This document shows positions 24,986-36,896 of a stretch of DNA of 64,000 bases, in pieces (the first letter of the stretch is position 1; each line of letters opens with the position of its first letter). Source of the stretch: Sinotaia quadrata (taxonomy: Eukaryota > Mollusca > Gastropoda > Architaenioglossa > Viviparidae); assembly GCA_028829895.1 (NCBI GenBank), contig CM054178.1, positions 100,864,058 through 100,928,057 of the forward strand. The letters run 5' to 3'. The position numbers and the translations under genes were made by a program. A model generated the notes under the pieces. It was not told the origin of the DNA. It did no database searches and was given only the letters and a program-made list of their open reading frames with translations.

Positions 24986-25085
24986 ATGTATGACAGTCTT
25001 ATCTGATAAAATAGATGAAATGTGTGTACTTGTTAATGTATGGAAGTTTTATCAGATAAAATATGTGCACCTATTATTGATTTAT
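24986..25085. repeat. About 53-bp minisatellite, right remnant
   Basis: Begins with the unit seen at 23242 (one base different over about 50) and continues with a diverged second copy (GAAGTTTTATCAGATAAAAT) and a third partial copy. Non-coding. Confidence 0.83.
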
Positions 25086-25649
25086 GGCAGTCTCATTTTA
25101 TTTGTTTTAACTTGCAATTTTACAAAGCAGTATTTCGAATGCTTTACGGCTCCTGTTTTTGGCGAACACCTATTTAAGTTATTGCAGTTAAATGGGTTGG
25201 TGCTTTGTACTCACTTTATTTAACCTACACTAGTTGATCAGAACTTGCTTTGTTGATTGTTGTTTTGTGGTGACTATAAACTAAAAGGGGTCAATGAGCA
25301 GATTGATGCTGGTAATGAGTTCACTTCCCAGTTGCCTTTCACAGGTCAGCCACCATATATTCACTGTGGCTAAGTGATGAAACATTCTTTGGTCTGTAGT
25401 GCAAGTTCAGTTTTGTCGCTTGGTATTTATTGAAATTCACTATGCACACTGCACATCTAAGAGATTTGGAAAAGAAGATGATGATGTTCTGGGTTTTCAT
25501 GAATGGAGCCATTTCAGAGAAAAAGTAATTGTTTGTAGATTGTAGGGGGGTGGGGTGGAGGAACTATTTTTATGTTTTACTGCGTTCAAGAAATGTAAGC
25601 TTTGGTCACTTGACTATAGTACCAGGAAAAAGCAATTCACATATCACAT

Positions 25650-25905
25650 GTATTAATGTAAGATATGTAGATTGAGGCTCTAGCTCTATAAAATTGAAGC
25701 CATAACATGTACACTTAGGCTGTAGTATCTGTAATATTGAAGTTGTGATGTGTAGACTTAGGCTCTAGCAGCCATAGCAGTTGTAAAATTGAAGCCAAGA
25801 TATGTAAACATAGACTCTGGCAGCTGTAAAATTGAAGTTGTGATGTGTAGTAGACTTAGGTTCTAGCAGCCATAAAATTGAAACCATGACATATAGCCTG
25901 CATGC
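25650..25905. repeat. Degenerate array of about 55-65-bp units
   Basis: Four to five copies of AGGCTCTAGCAGCCATAAAA, TTGAAGCCATGACATGTAG with indels. Non-coding. Confidence 0.8.
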
Positions 25906-27764
25906 TTAGTCATTCAAGTAGCAAGTGAATATTGGTGCTATATAGAATAATATCTTGCTCAGGATCAGTGGCCGATATGGACTCTTGTTGCCGCCAAGGA
26001 CAGACTGAAATAAACATTGGGGTCAGGAACTAATGCTGCACAAATTATGCTATATTTATTGTTTTGTTGTTGGTTGTCTGTCCTAACAATCTTGGCAAAT
26101 GAGCAAAGACTTCATTCTGTTGCATGGAAGACTTTCACTGACTGATTTAAAATCTTCTTGGGCAATGTTTACGATAATGGGTCGGCATATTGTATTTAAA
26201 AATTTCTTCACTGCTTGTGGTCATCAGTATTACTATAAAAATTCTAGCATGCATAAGAAATTTAGCTTAGGTCACACACAGGTATGCACATACACAGGCT
26301 TTTAAGTTTTATGTGCCATAATTTTAAGTCTCCTTTTGAATTTGCGGATATCTACAAATTGTACTGGCGGCAGAAAGGAGATTTTCTTATTTACAAACAA
26401 CTGTTTTATTTCATTTAGCATGACCGCAAGTTTTTTAGTTTGTTAAGTGAGTGTTAAAAGGACATGATTTGAGTTTAGCCATGCAGCAGTGACTTCCCAA
26501 CACTAGTTCTGTGTATGGACATGAATTCATTCCTTTTATTCAGCCAAACAGTATTTCCAGACATTTTTATCTTCTAGCGTTTATTAGGTACATTTCCCCC
26601 CCTAATTTTTGTCATGTCCGATGTGCATATTAGTAAGCATCAATGGCTCCATACAGTATTGATTGGAGTCTTTTACCATCAGTGAATATGAATAAAGTCA
26701 TTAAAGTGAATGTTTAAAGTAGCTTTTTAAAGTGAATGTTTAAACTGGAAGTTTATGCAGAACCAGTTAAATTAAATAACATATCTGTTCAATAAATTAT
26801 AAAAGTGAGTGTTTAAAGGGCCTTAAAAATAAAACTGAATAGCAGTAATTTAATCAGTCCTCAATCAATCAAGTCATTTAATCAGTCTTCCAGATGTGAT
26901 CTGCTAGCTCATAAAATAGTGGTTCTTGTCTAACAGATCTCAAGAACTCTGAAATGAAAGAAAACAGCTCAATAAAATCAAATATTTAATCAGTCTTTTA
27001 TCGATCAGTCAACCATATGTGGTCTTTTAGACCATAAAATAACATACCTATCCACAGATTGGGTGAACTTCATGTACAAGGAAATAAAGATAACAACTAA
27101 ATGGAAATCAATACACAACAACCCTGACAACTGAGCAGTAATAATATCATAAGCAATCAGCAAAGTTACAATCGAGTGGAGATTTTCCAGTGAGGTCTTT
27201 AATTTCTTTGTACACCAGTTTGGATCTTCCCCATTGCATGCTTTCACTGAGATGAGATGCTGAAAGCATTGAAAATCAGTCTGTAATTTAATGATGAAGC
27301 AGCCTTCTTTGTGACCTCCCCTTTCCCAGTATTTTTGCCCCATCAGTTTCACTAGTTTGCCACATTTTTCTTGATCTTTGCAGGAGGGGAGCAAAGTAGT
27401 TGAACCTGTTCACAAAATGTAGCTTATAGTATGATCTAATACTGTAAGAGACTAATGTGAAACTATTAGTAATTGTGAACTAAACTCTGTGTTATTTTGC
27501 AAGTAAATGTTGGATGAGGATGTTAAACAGAAATAAATCAGCCCCTCAAAATCAGATTCATTTTACATGTGCATAGAGGATATAGAGAATTAATTTATTG
27601 AATTTAAATTTGGTTTTATCCAAGGAATACCATTCAGTACAATGCATTATTCTTCAGAACCTGTTAAAAACTGTAAGCATATTGTGAAAGAGGAGGATAA
27701 TGTTAATAAGATAATTATTTATGCTGTTGGTTTGCATTTTGTCACAGCTTTGGTTGTTTAGAAT

Positions 27765-27970
27765 GCTTTATGGTCTAGGTTGCAGTTTCCCAATAAAGCT
27801 TTAAATGGACTACTTTATGGTCTAGGTTGCAGTTTCCCAATAAAGCTTTAAATGGATTACTTTTTGGTCTAGACTGCATTTCTCAATAAAGAAATGGACT
27901 GCTTTATGGTCTAGGTTGCATTTCCCCAATAAATCACTAAATAATCTGCTAATGGTCAAGGCTGTATTTT
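27765..27970. repeat. Array of about 48-bp units
   Basis: Four copies of CTTTATGGTCTAGGTTGCAG, TTTCCCAATAAAGCTTTAAA. Each includes an AATAAA. The first two copies are almost identical. Confidence 0.88.
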
Positions 27971-29352
27971 TCCAGTTAAGCATTGGATAAGATGATGAGA
28001 TGTTGTTTTCAGATAACAATTAGAATATTGTTTGTTGCTAAATAGTTGCAGATGTAACCTGCAGCATATTTATATTTTCTTTTATGTGTGGAACATTTGG
28101 CCTTTTATTTTTTGCTTCGATAAAACGGCAAGTGATTTTTGCTTGGGAATGAGTTGTGGAGTTATTTCAGTAATCTCTTATATTATTTGACTTTTTTCAG
28201 GTCTTTTTTTAATGCTTATAAATTGGGTGAAAGGGAAAGTCTGATGGAGTTCAAATAGTTATTGATAAAAAGTTATATCATAGTGTAACTGAGAGATTGC
28301 ATTTTTGTTGAAGGAGAAATCACTCAATGCATGCTCTTGAGGTCGGAAATTACAGTGCCTCTTGAGCTGAAGCAAATCATCAATATTGTATATGAAACCA
28401 GTGAATTTGGGTCATTTTAGTATTGATCAGATGTCATTACTGTTTTATTAGAGTAAGCACTGATTCTGGTAACTCTAGACTGGCAGCTTTGTCACTGTGA
28501 CATTTCCATGAGAAACAGACTGCAAAGCATCAGAAAGTAACTATTACAACACAAAAATTCAATAAAAGAGCTAAGAACAGAATAACATGACATGTCTTAT
28601 TCAAGACTTGAGACTTTTGGTATGGAAATTGCACATGATTTCACAAAATAACAAGTTTTCTTATCCTTCATTGTCACAAAGGAAGCAGTAACAACATACT
28701 AACCACTCATACTAAACTCTCACATTTGAGAGTGATGTCCTTCATTTCTTTAGAGAAAATTAATAAAAGTGCTTAACCTTAAACACATGAAAACAGATAT
28801 GAGCTGACAAATGATAGTTCATGGAACAGCATTCTTTTAGATAAAAAAAATTTCTAAGCACTGACATTCACTGTTGCATATACCCTCCTCCTACCCCCTA
28901 AGGTAAACTGTTAGTTTGCATCGTAAGTTTAAGGGTAAAACCCAGAAACTTCATAGTATGAAAATTAGTTGATGTCCTTAAAATGTTACTGCTTCTTAAC
29001 TTCACTAGGAAAGCTACATCTATGCTCAGAATCTTTCATGTGGTGCTTGCCACTTGCCTAACACTGCACTCTCCTGGTCTTGAGAGAATATTTTAATGAA
29101 CTAATTATTCACTTTGTCCTCAGATATGTCCTCTTGTATAGCAGATATAAATATGACATGAATATGAAAGCAGAGCTGGGAGTGGAGTATAAAAGAGTTT
29201 GAATTTATTCTTTGTACTAATTACTGGTAGGAAGTCTGTTCACCGCTTAGATAATCTTTTGATAAAATAAATACATGAGATGAAAATCATACTGTTGAAC
29301 AGCAATACAGATCTTTTTATGTTTACAATTTGTTTTGGGGTTGCACTTATAA

Positions 29353-29621
29353 TTAACCCATTCAGTACTTTGTAGGAAATTTGATATTTCACTTAATGGC
29401 AGTTTTATTTAATAGTAAAGTTTCTAATTAATTTATTATTTAACATTTTGTGTAAATGAAAAAACATGTTTAAACTGACTATTTGTGTATTTATATATCT
29501 GCAAAGAAAAAGTTAAAATTATATTAGAAATAAAACCACACTTGTTTGTGTGTGGATACCAAATAATTCATTAAACAGGCATTGCATGATGTAAAACTAT
29601 ATTTGCCACTGAATGGGTTAA
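29353..29621. mobile_element. piggyBac-like MITE
   Basis: TTAA (29353-29356) followed by CCCATTCAGT, and at the far end ACTGAATGGG followed by TTAA (29618-29621). A perfect inverted repeat bounded by TTAA target sites with no coding capacity is the signature of a piggyBac-type MITE. It ends about 75 bp before the PDZ2 exon. A diverged relative may lie at 56343-56425 (TTAACCCGTTCAGTG ... TGAATGGGT). Confidence 0.8.
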
Positions 29622-29697
29622 ATACAGCAAGCTTACTTTATTTTTTTAAAATTCATTATGTTCACTGAGTATGTATACCTTACCATTTAATTTTCAG

Positions 29698-29832
29698 CTG
29701 AGTGCTGATTGGACTCAATTGGAAGTAATTGATCTCATCAACGATGGGACAGGCTTGGGTTTTGGTATTATCGGTGGCCGCAGCACGGGCGTTGTGGTCA
29801 AAACCATCCTACCTGGGGGCATTGCAGATATT
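29698..29832 (+). CDS. MPDZ: MPDZ/PATJ exon: first half of PDZ2
   Basis: Acceptor TTTTCAG ends at 29697 and donor GTGAGT starts at 29833; 45 codons, phase 0 on both sides. Reads [19 protein letters not shown], then GLGFGIIGG, the PDZ carboxylate-binding loop, then [14 protein letters not shown]. This matches PDZ2 of MPDZ/PATJ as I recall it ([24 protein letters not shown]). The next exon continues the domain. If the donor were skipped the frame would run to a stop after 29970, giving a truncated PDZ2, but no evidence favours that. Confidence 0.95.
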
Positions 29833-30519
29833 GTGAGTTGTTTAAGTTTTAATCCTTTTATTCTTTTATTCACTGAAGAAATTCAATTAAAAAATTTAAT
29901 TATCTTGATTCCACTACTGGGCATTAATAGACTCGTAGTGGGAACTGGGTCACCAATCTCTCCACTCACTTAATGAACTGTCCAAAGTGGTTTATGGTAA
30001 TAGCCAAGTGGTCCCAAGACTGTCGTAGCTTGTGGCTGGTGACTCTCTCTTTATTATAAGTAATAACTTTAACAAATATTAAATATAATTAACACTTTAC
30101 ATACTTTTAAGTTTTAATTGCTTCTTAATGAATTAATTTTAGTCCTAATGTCTTCATTTATTTTGCCTTATTATATAAGTAATATCTTCAGATTCACCTT
30201 GTCATAAATGTAAAAAGCTCCCTTGGCATTGATGAAATTTCAGTCATCCATGTTCTTGATTGATTGATGTTTATGACTGTGCATATTCAGCTTCACTAAT
30301 GTTATAAATAGAAGTTGTCTCCTTCTATCTCATTTGTTTAAGCATTGTGATAAGTTTACATTTACTGGACATCTCCCTTATTCCAGTTTGAAAAGTGTCC
30401 ATAGCTAAGAGAATGGTGGATAGCCTATGAGGACCATAGCTTATAATGGTTTTCTTTCACTCAGCCATAATCCAGAGTGGAAGTTGGAATTGTAGTTTTC
30501 ATAATGTGTGTTCCATTAG

Positions 30520-31395
30520 TGGCAGTAATATGTGTATTTTGTTGTAGTTGTCCTAGTGTGCATTCATCAGTGGCAATAAAATGTTATTTTGTTGTAGTTG
30601 TCTTAGTGTGCATTCATCATTGGCAGTAAAATGTTATTTTGTTGTAGTTATCATAGTGTGCATTCATCAGTGGCAGTAAATGTTATTTTGTTGTAGTTAT
30701 CATAGTGTGCATTCATCAGTGGCAGTAAATGTTATTTTGTTGTAGTTGTCACAGTCTTCATTCACCAGTGGCAGTAAAATGTGTATTTTGTTGTAGTTGT
30801 CATAGTGTGCATTCATCATTGGCAGTAAAATGTGTATTTTGTTGTAGATGTCATAATGTGCATTCATCAGTGACAGTAAAATGTGTATTTTGTTGTAGTT
30901 GTCATGGTGTTCATTCATCGGTGGCAGTAAAATGTTATATGATTGTAGTTGTCGTAGTGTTCATTCATCAGTGGGAGTAAAATGTGTAATTTTGTTGTAG
31001 TTTTCAGTGTACATTCATCAGTGTTAGTAAATTGTGTATTGTAGTTTTCAAAGTGTGCATTCATCAGTGGCAGTAAATGTTATTTTGTTGTAGTTGTCAC
31101 AGTCTGCATTCACCAGTGGCAGTAAAATGTGTATTTTGTTGTACTTGTCATAGTGTGCATTCATCATTGGCAGTAAAATGTGTATTTTGTTGTAGATGTC
31201 ATAATGTGCATTCATCAATGACAGTAAAAAGTGTATTTTGTTGTAGTTGTCGTGGTGTTCATTCATCGGTGGCAGTAAAATGTTATATGATTGTAGTTGT
31301 CATAGTGTTCATTCATTTGTGGCAGTAAAATGTGTAATTTTATTGTAGTTTTCAGTGTACATTCATCAATGGCAGTAAATTTTGTTATTTGTTTA
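30520..31395. repeat. 51-bp minisatellite with 348-bp higher-order repeat
   Basis: About 17 copies of a unit with TTTTGTTGTAGTTGTCATAG, TGTGCATTCATCAGTGGCAG and TAAAATGTGTA. Positions about 30700-31047 and 31048-31395 are near-identical 348-bp blocks of seven units, sharing the same variant bases, which is a higher-order repeat. The unit length is divisible by three, so long frames open on both strands; these are not genes. Confidence 0.93.
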
Positions 31396-33734
31396 ACTTT
31401 AAATTTCTGTCTTTCTTCCACAAGCTGTATAGAGTTGACTATTTAAACTGTGACTTGAGAATAATGATTAGATGAAGTGAAAAAATAAAATAAAAAGATG
31501 TAGTATGAAAAAAAATATGTTAAGAATTAACTTGTTTGATCTTGAGAATTAAGGGGTTTACTTAATGAATTTTTAAAATTTTATTTTAACTGCTTTTTTT
31601 TTTTTTTTTATAAAGTATAGTTTTGTGTTCTTTCTTTTCCTCTAATATTTTTTAGTTTTTTCTTTAGTATAAAATGGCTTCTGAAAATGAGGAATTATAC
31701 ATTTTTCAATTTTTTTCATCTTTACTATTTTTGCTATTTCTTTCTTCCTTTCTTTCTTTTAAATCTGAAGCTTTGTGGGAAGTGCTACATTGCTCTCCTT
31801 TGATTTATTTGTTACTTTTGCTGCAAATATCATCATTTTCTCTTTTATATTTTGCCACTCTCTATGCTACTATTTATATTATTGAAATTTCTCCATGCTT
31901 TCTAATAAACTGCATTCATCTTGTTATTTATTTCTTTGCTCTGATTTATTACTTTAATATTAACGATAATTGAATATTGAATTAATAGATATATTGCTAC
32001 TACCTGGTTTGTTTACTTTGTTTCTTCTTAATATTATTACAGAAGTTTTCATTTTCAGTATTTGCAGCCCTGACCATTCCAAATAACAGTATAAAAGGAA
32101 GCTTAATAAACCTTTAAAATTGCTAATGGACTTTCTTTTTTGAATCAGATCCACAAAACAGTTTTCAATATTCACAGCCATGATCATTATAAATAGCACC
32201 ATTAAAAGGAAGGCTTAATAAAACTTTAAATTATTAATGAATTTTTACTTTTTGAAGATCAGATCCACTAGGCTAGACATATGGCATTTATTATTATTAT
32301 TATTAGTAGTAGTAGTAGTCATCATCTTTAGGAATGTGACATTTGGAAATAAGAAAGTTTGTTTCAGATTTCAATTAAACACATTTCTAAATGTAATGTT
32401 TTCTCCCTTTTTGTACTAGTTTTGTTGCTTCAGACTGTATTCACCATGCCGAGAATGAAGAATAAATAGTTAATAGTTAGAATAAGGAGTTACTTATGAA
32501 TCTGATGTTATTTTGCTGTTTTGGGTTTGTGTCCTCTCCATCTTTCCCCACCCCAAGAAAGGACATTGCTTTCTTAAGACAGTTAATATTAAAGGAACTG
32601 ATATAATTCAGTTGTTGGGCTAGACAAAAGTTCTTTTACATTCTTCATGCTTTCTAACTATGTTGTGTTCATTTGAACTTTAGATTTTATTTTAAAGCTT
32701 GAATTAGCTGATCTCTAAATAAATTTAATAAATATTTGTCATATTTAGTTTTCTTAGATTATATAAGCACATTAGATTTATTTACTCTACTTTAAAAAAA
32801 AAAAAAAAAAAACCTACCACCACAAAATATCCAAACTGCTTAAAAGTTGGTTTTGAATTATTATAAAGTGATTGTTATTAATTTACTTACAGTATTAAAG
32901 ATCATGCTGCTTAAAGAGCATTGCAGTAGCTTTAAGCTTTCATAAATGATTTTATTATAAAATACTATTGACAAGAGAGGATAGAGAATATTACATGCAT
33001 TAACTTGAACACATTCTGCAATTTAATTATTTTTAATAAAAAATATTGAAATTAAATGTCCTCTGCACAGTTTGTTGAATGTTTCATAGCATTTTCACTA
33101 GGTTCCAATTCATATGGTCAAATTTCTAAGTTGATAGATGAGCAGGATACAGATGCCTATTGAATTTGCTCTCATTAATCCAGCGGCATGACCTGGAAAA
33201 GCTGTTAGCATTGGCAAGAGCAGAACCATGTTGGATTAATGTGATTCAGTGGGACATGAATGGCCTTGATAGTTGTATTTGGGCATTAACACTAAAGAGA
33301 TAACTCTGTGCTACTGAAACATTTTTATTGCAGATTGTTCTGAGAATTTATACTTAACATTTAAAATTATTTTGAGCTTTAATTTAAAAAAATAAAATTG
33401 TCTTTTTTTTGATTTATTTGTTTTATTTTGTTTTGTTTTGATTTCTTTAAAATTATTAAAATACTTTAATTATTACTATTTTGTGTGTATATGTATGTAT
33501 TCATGCAAGCACTCACAAAATCATGTGCACAAATACAATTACCTACATTTAAATTAGTTAGGATGTCATTTTTCTTTTGACAAATTTTTATTAGAGACCT
33601 TCAGTTCTCAAATATAACTGAGAATTCATAATACATTTAACATCATCTGCATCAGAGATCATTATTTGAATTTGAAACAGTTTTTCAACAGTCTGTGTAA
33701 AGAATAATTTAATGTAGCAATAGATCAGACTGTT

Positions 33735-34275
33735 TAATATCAAGTTTAGCAAGCAATGAATATCAGGCTTAGCAAGACATTAGTATCAGGTTTAGTGAAC
33801 TAGCAGTAATCAGAATTAGTGGGCCAGCAGTATCAGGATTAGTGGGCCAGCAGTTTCAGGATTAGTGAGCCAGTAGTATCAGGATTACTAAGTTAGCAGA
33901 ATCAGGCTTAGCAAAGAGGTAGTATCAAGCACAGTGAACTAGTAGCATCAGGAAAGGTAGACTAGTAGTATCAGGAAAGGCTAACTAGTAGTATCAGGAA
34001 AGGCTAACTAGTAGTATCAGAAAAGGCTAACTAGTAGTATCAGGAAAGGCAGACTAGTAGTATCAGGAAAGGCAGACTAGTAGTATCAGGAAAGGCTAAC
34101 TAGTTGTATCAGGAAAGGCTAACTAGTAGAATCAGGAAAGCCAGACTAGTAGGAAAAGGCAGACTAGTAGTATCAGGAAAGGCTAACTAGTAGTATCAGG
34201 AAAGGCAAACTAGTAGTATCAGGAAAGGCTAACTAGTAGTATCAGGAAAGGCAAACCAGTAGTATCAGGCAAAGT
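33735..34275. repeat. 23-bp minisatellite
   Basis: More than twenty copies of AGTATCAGGAAAGGCTAACT plus AGT, with AGACT/AAACT variants. The left third (33735-33960) is more degenerate (ATCAGGATTAGTGGGCCAGC). Non-coding. Confidence 0.93.
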
Positions 34276-35047
34276 GAACCAGAGCAAAGCTGTTTAAATA
34301 GAATTGACAGAAAGAATGCAATTAATTCTTTGTCCAGAAGACTAACATACATGCTCTCATAGCTTGCAAAATAACAAAACTATAGAATGTAAAAGAAAAT
34401 AAATGCTGTTTTAAAGAATGCATTAAAACAAAGTTAGTGATAAGAAAGAATCATAGATGGAGAGCAGGTTTTGACAAAACTTGTGATAAAAGAGCTTCAG
34501 ATTCCCAATGCTTACAGATTTTTTATAGTATGTTTTGACAAAACTTATGATAAAAGTGATAAGAAAGAATCAAGAGTTTCAAAGACGGACATAAATCTTA
34601 TAGAGACTCTGTAAAGCATGTTTTGAGAATTCTTAGACATATAGACATGTAGTTTTGAAATTGCTGGAATATAAAAAATATTATATTATTATTTTGAGGG
34701 TCCAAACATGTATTGCTTTAAATAAGTGCAAACTATTTTTAAAAAATACTAATCCAACAAACCATAATTTTTTTCATGATTATGATATTCAGAATTAAAA
34801 AAAAAACTGTTGTACATGGAAATAGAGGATATTTCGTTTGTTTGTTTAGCTTTAATATAGTTTAAAATAACATTTGATGGATTTTTTTCCAAAGTATTTT
34901 GGTTGTTTTAGTTTTATTGTGATCAGTAGTCAGTTCATATTTGTGCAGAACTGTCTTCAGCTTTTGTACAGTTTACCTTTTATAATGATGTTCTTGTGGA
35001 TTACATGAATTATAAATATTGATTGAACTGTTTATTGCTAATTGCAG

Positions 35048-35203
35048 GAGGGCCACTTGAGGAGTGGAGACCATATTTTACAGATTGGGGATGTCAATGT
35101 GCGGGGCATGAGTGCAGAGCAGGTGGCTCTTGTTCTTCGACAGTCTGGAAGTCATGTCCGGCTCATTGTAGCTCGCTCGGTTTTGGAGCCGCCACCTTAT
35201 CAG
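35048..35203 (+). CDS. MPDZ: MPDZ/PATJ exon: second half of PDZ2
   Basis: Acceptor ATTGCAG ends at 35047, donor GTAAGT starts at 35204; 52 codons, phase 0 on both sides. Reads EGHLRSGDHILQIGD, then SAEQVALVLRQSGSH and VRLIVARS, completing PDZ2 (GDHIL, MSSEQVA and VLRQ are typical of this domain in MPDZ/PATJ). The following VLEPPPYQ begins the linker to PDZ3. In this family PDZ2 and PDZ3 bind C-terminal ligands of junctional and signalling proteins; the specific partner in this animal cannot be read from sequence. Confidence 0.95.
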
Positions 35204-35497
35204 GTAAGTGTGGGACAAAATCAACTTTAATGAAAATAAATCGCACATCATTGTAACGAATATAACATGCATTAGTTCCATTTCTCAGGTTGTGTTAAAA
35301 TTTAGTTTTGAAAAAATAGGTTTGTATGGAATCTTAATCTGCAGTACATTTAATCTATTTTTTAGCCAGTGTGTGTGTGTGCGTGTACATGTATAGGTGA
35401 TTGATTGATATAAGGAACAGTGTAAAACTCATCCCCTTGAATTTGAATGCATTTTAGGAAAGATCTAATAAGTATAAATATCTCTACTTTGATTCAG

Positions 35498-35659
35498 ATT
35501 CCCAATGCTCCAATTGTGCCCACTCATCAGTTGGACGAACATGTGGCCCACATTAATGCACTGATGGACCAATCAGCTGCCATGGATGAACAGGCTTTTC
35601 AGCAGCTTTACATTAACTCTCAACTTAGTAGCATCATGGGTCAGGTACAGGTGCATACG
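35498..35659 (+). CDS. MPDZ: MPDZ/PATJ exon: PDZ2-PDZ3 linker
   Basis: Acceptor TTTGATTCAG ends at 35497; donor GTAAGA starts at 35660; 54 codons, phase 0 on both sides. Reads IPNAPIVPTHQLDEHVAHIN then an acidic, glutamine-rich stretch (MDEQAFQQLYINSQLSS), likely helical. An alternative donor GTACAG at 35645 would shorten it by five codons without changing frame. It is separated from the previous exon by only 294 bp. No catalytic or binding motif is seen. The call as coding rests on matched phases, both splice sites and position between two clear PDZ exons. Confidence 0.88.
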
Positions 35660-36837
35660 GTAAGAACAAGATACACAAAACTAAATCAATATATTTGCTG
35701 GCTTTGCATGCTGACAATTGCATTATAGTTTTCATTAAATGTCACATGTTTTTATTTCTTTAAACCTGGCTTGATCAGACCACTAAGTAAGAACATAACT
35801 TGGTTGATACCAGAAAAGAAAAGAAAGGTCTTTTAAAGGTTAAAGAGTCATTACCCTATCTTGAAAAGAACTATATCTTCTTCATGCTCCCATACAAAGA
35901 CTTTTGACATTCATATAAACAGTTTTATGAGAATGTAACATGTCTAACAAAAATCGATTTGTATGCTTTTAAAGCAAGCATAGCTTTGTTGTTTTCTAGC
36001 ATGTGAATGCTAAATCTTTGATTAAAATTATTATGATGTTGTATTGTTAATAAAGATTTAAAATTAGTTTCCTTAAGCATTGTCATAAGGTGTACATTTA
36101 CTTACTGAAAACAGTTTCTTTGTTATTTAAATCATGATTTAGAAATAAACTAAACATTTCTTGAGGATTTTTTCTTTTTTAAATTATATATTTACATGTG
36201 AAAGTATGCATTTTGTTTGAAAAATTATGAAAAAGAAACTTTGAATATAAAGAAAAGAGGTAATAGTTTTGTTTTGAAATATATCTCTCATGATAAGACA
36301 TATTTATAGGGGAAGCTTCTTTATGCATTCAGCTTGGTTGATTAGATTGATATCTAAGTGCAAGTTCATTTTAATTTGCACAAAGCTGTTTGTTTCAGCT
36401 GCTACTATAAAGAAGAAAAATAATATAATTTCTGCATATGGTAAGGCAAATATCTTTACAAACTGTTGAGGAAAATGTTTTGTATAATACCTTTTTTCTG
36501 CCTATTGGGCACAGTAAAACAAGGTCGCTTAACACTTCCAAGTTACAAATGCTTAATCCCACATTTGTACCATTTATAACAATGTCACATAATATGATAT
36601 TTGAAAATGGCTGCTTCCATGGATGTTAACAGAATTCAGGAAAGCAATAGCAAAATAGAAGATGTTGTTTTAGATGCATTGGCTGAAAGTGTAGATGACC
36701 AAGTTAAAAAAATAGCAGAGAAAATATCTTGTTAGTCAGAGGAAGGATCTGGCAGGAATCAGTACGATGCATATGTACAACCTCTTTCTCTCATTTTTAT
36801 TGCTTCTAAGATCAAATCTGCTTTTGAATATTACCTC

Positions 36838-36896
36838 TTCTCTTCTCTTCTCTTCTCTTCTCTTCTCTTCTCTTTTCTTCTCTTCTCTTCTCTTCA
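36838..36896. repeat. (TCTTC)n/(TTCTC)n simple repeat
   Basis: Twelve or so CTTCT pentamers with one change. The interval 35660-38387 (2728-bp intron) otherwise shows nothing but AT-rich unique DNA with poly-T at about 37551-37566. Confidence 0.9.

Larger units (their letters stand above)
13623..29697 (+). other. 16,075-bp intron between PDZ1 and PDZ2 exons
   Basis: Begins GTAAGT and ends TTTTCAG, phase 0. It is filled by minisatellites, a 122-bp hAT MITE, a 1.7-kb LTR-like insertion and a piggyBac-like MITE, listed separately. The subregions 16000-19000 (more GC-rich than its surroundings), 20200-22500, 25900-27700 and 28000-29300 hold no feature I recognise. Open frames at 16335-16806 on the minus strand are overlapping and lack similarity I know. 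The flanking exons join directly as DMV-LSADW, which is the family's usual sequence, so no coding exon is needed inside. Confidence 0.8.
29833..35047 (+). other. Intron within PDZ2 (5215 bp)
   Basis: Bounded by GTGAGT and ATTGCAG. Contains the 51-bp array at 30520-31395 and the 23-bp array at 33735-34275. The intervals 31400-33700 and 34300-35040 are AT-rich with poly-T and poly-A runs and no recognisable coding sequence. Confidence 0.75.

Noticed and set aside
30700..31328. Cysteine-rich repeat proteins on + and Asn/His-rich ones on - strand
   Set aside because: Both strands are open because of a 51-bp array; there is no non-repeat coding extension.
31674..31973. 99-codon hydrophobic open frame
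   Set aside because: Composition reflects T-rich DNA; no splice sites or homology, and it is intronic.
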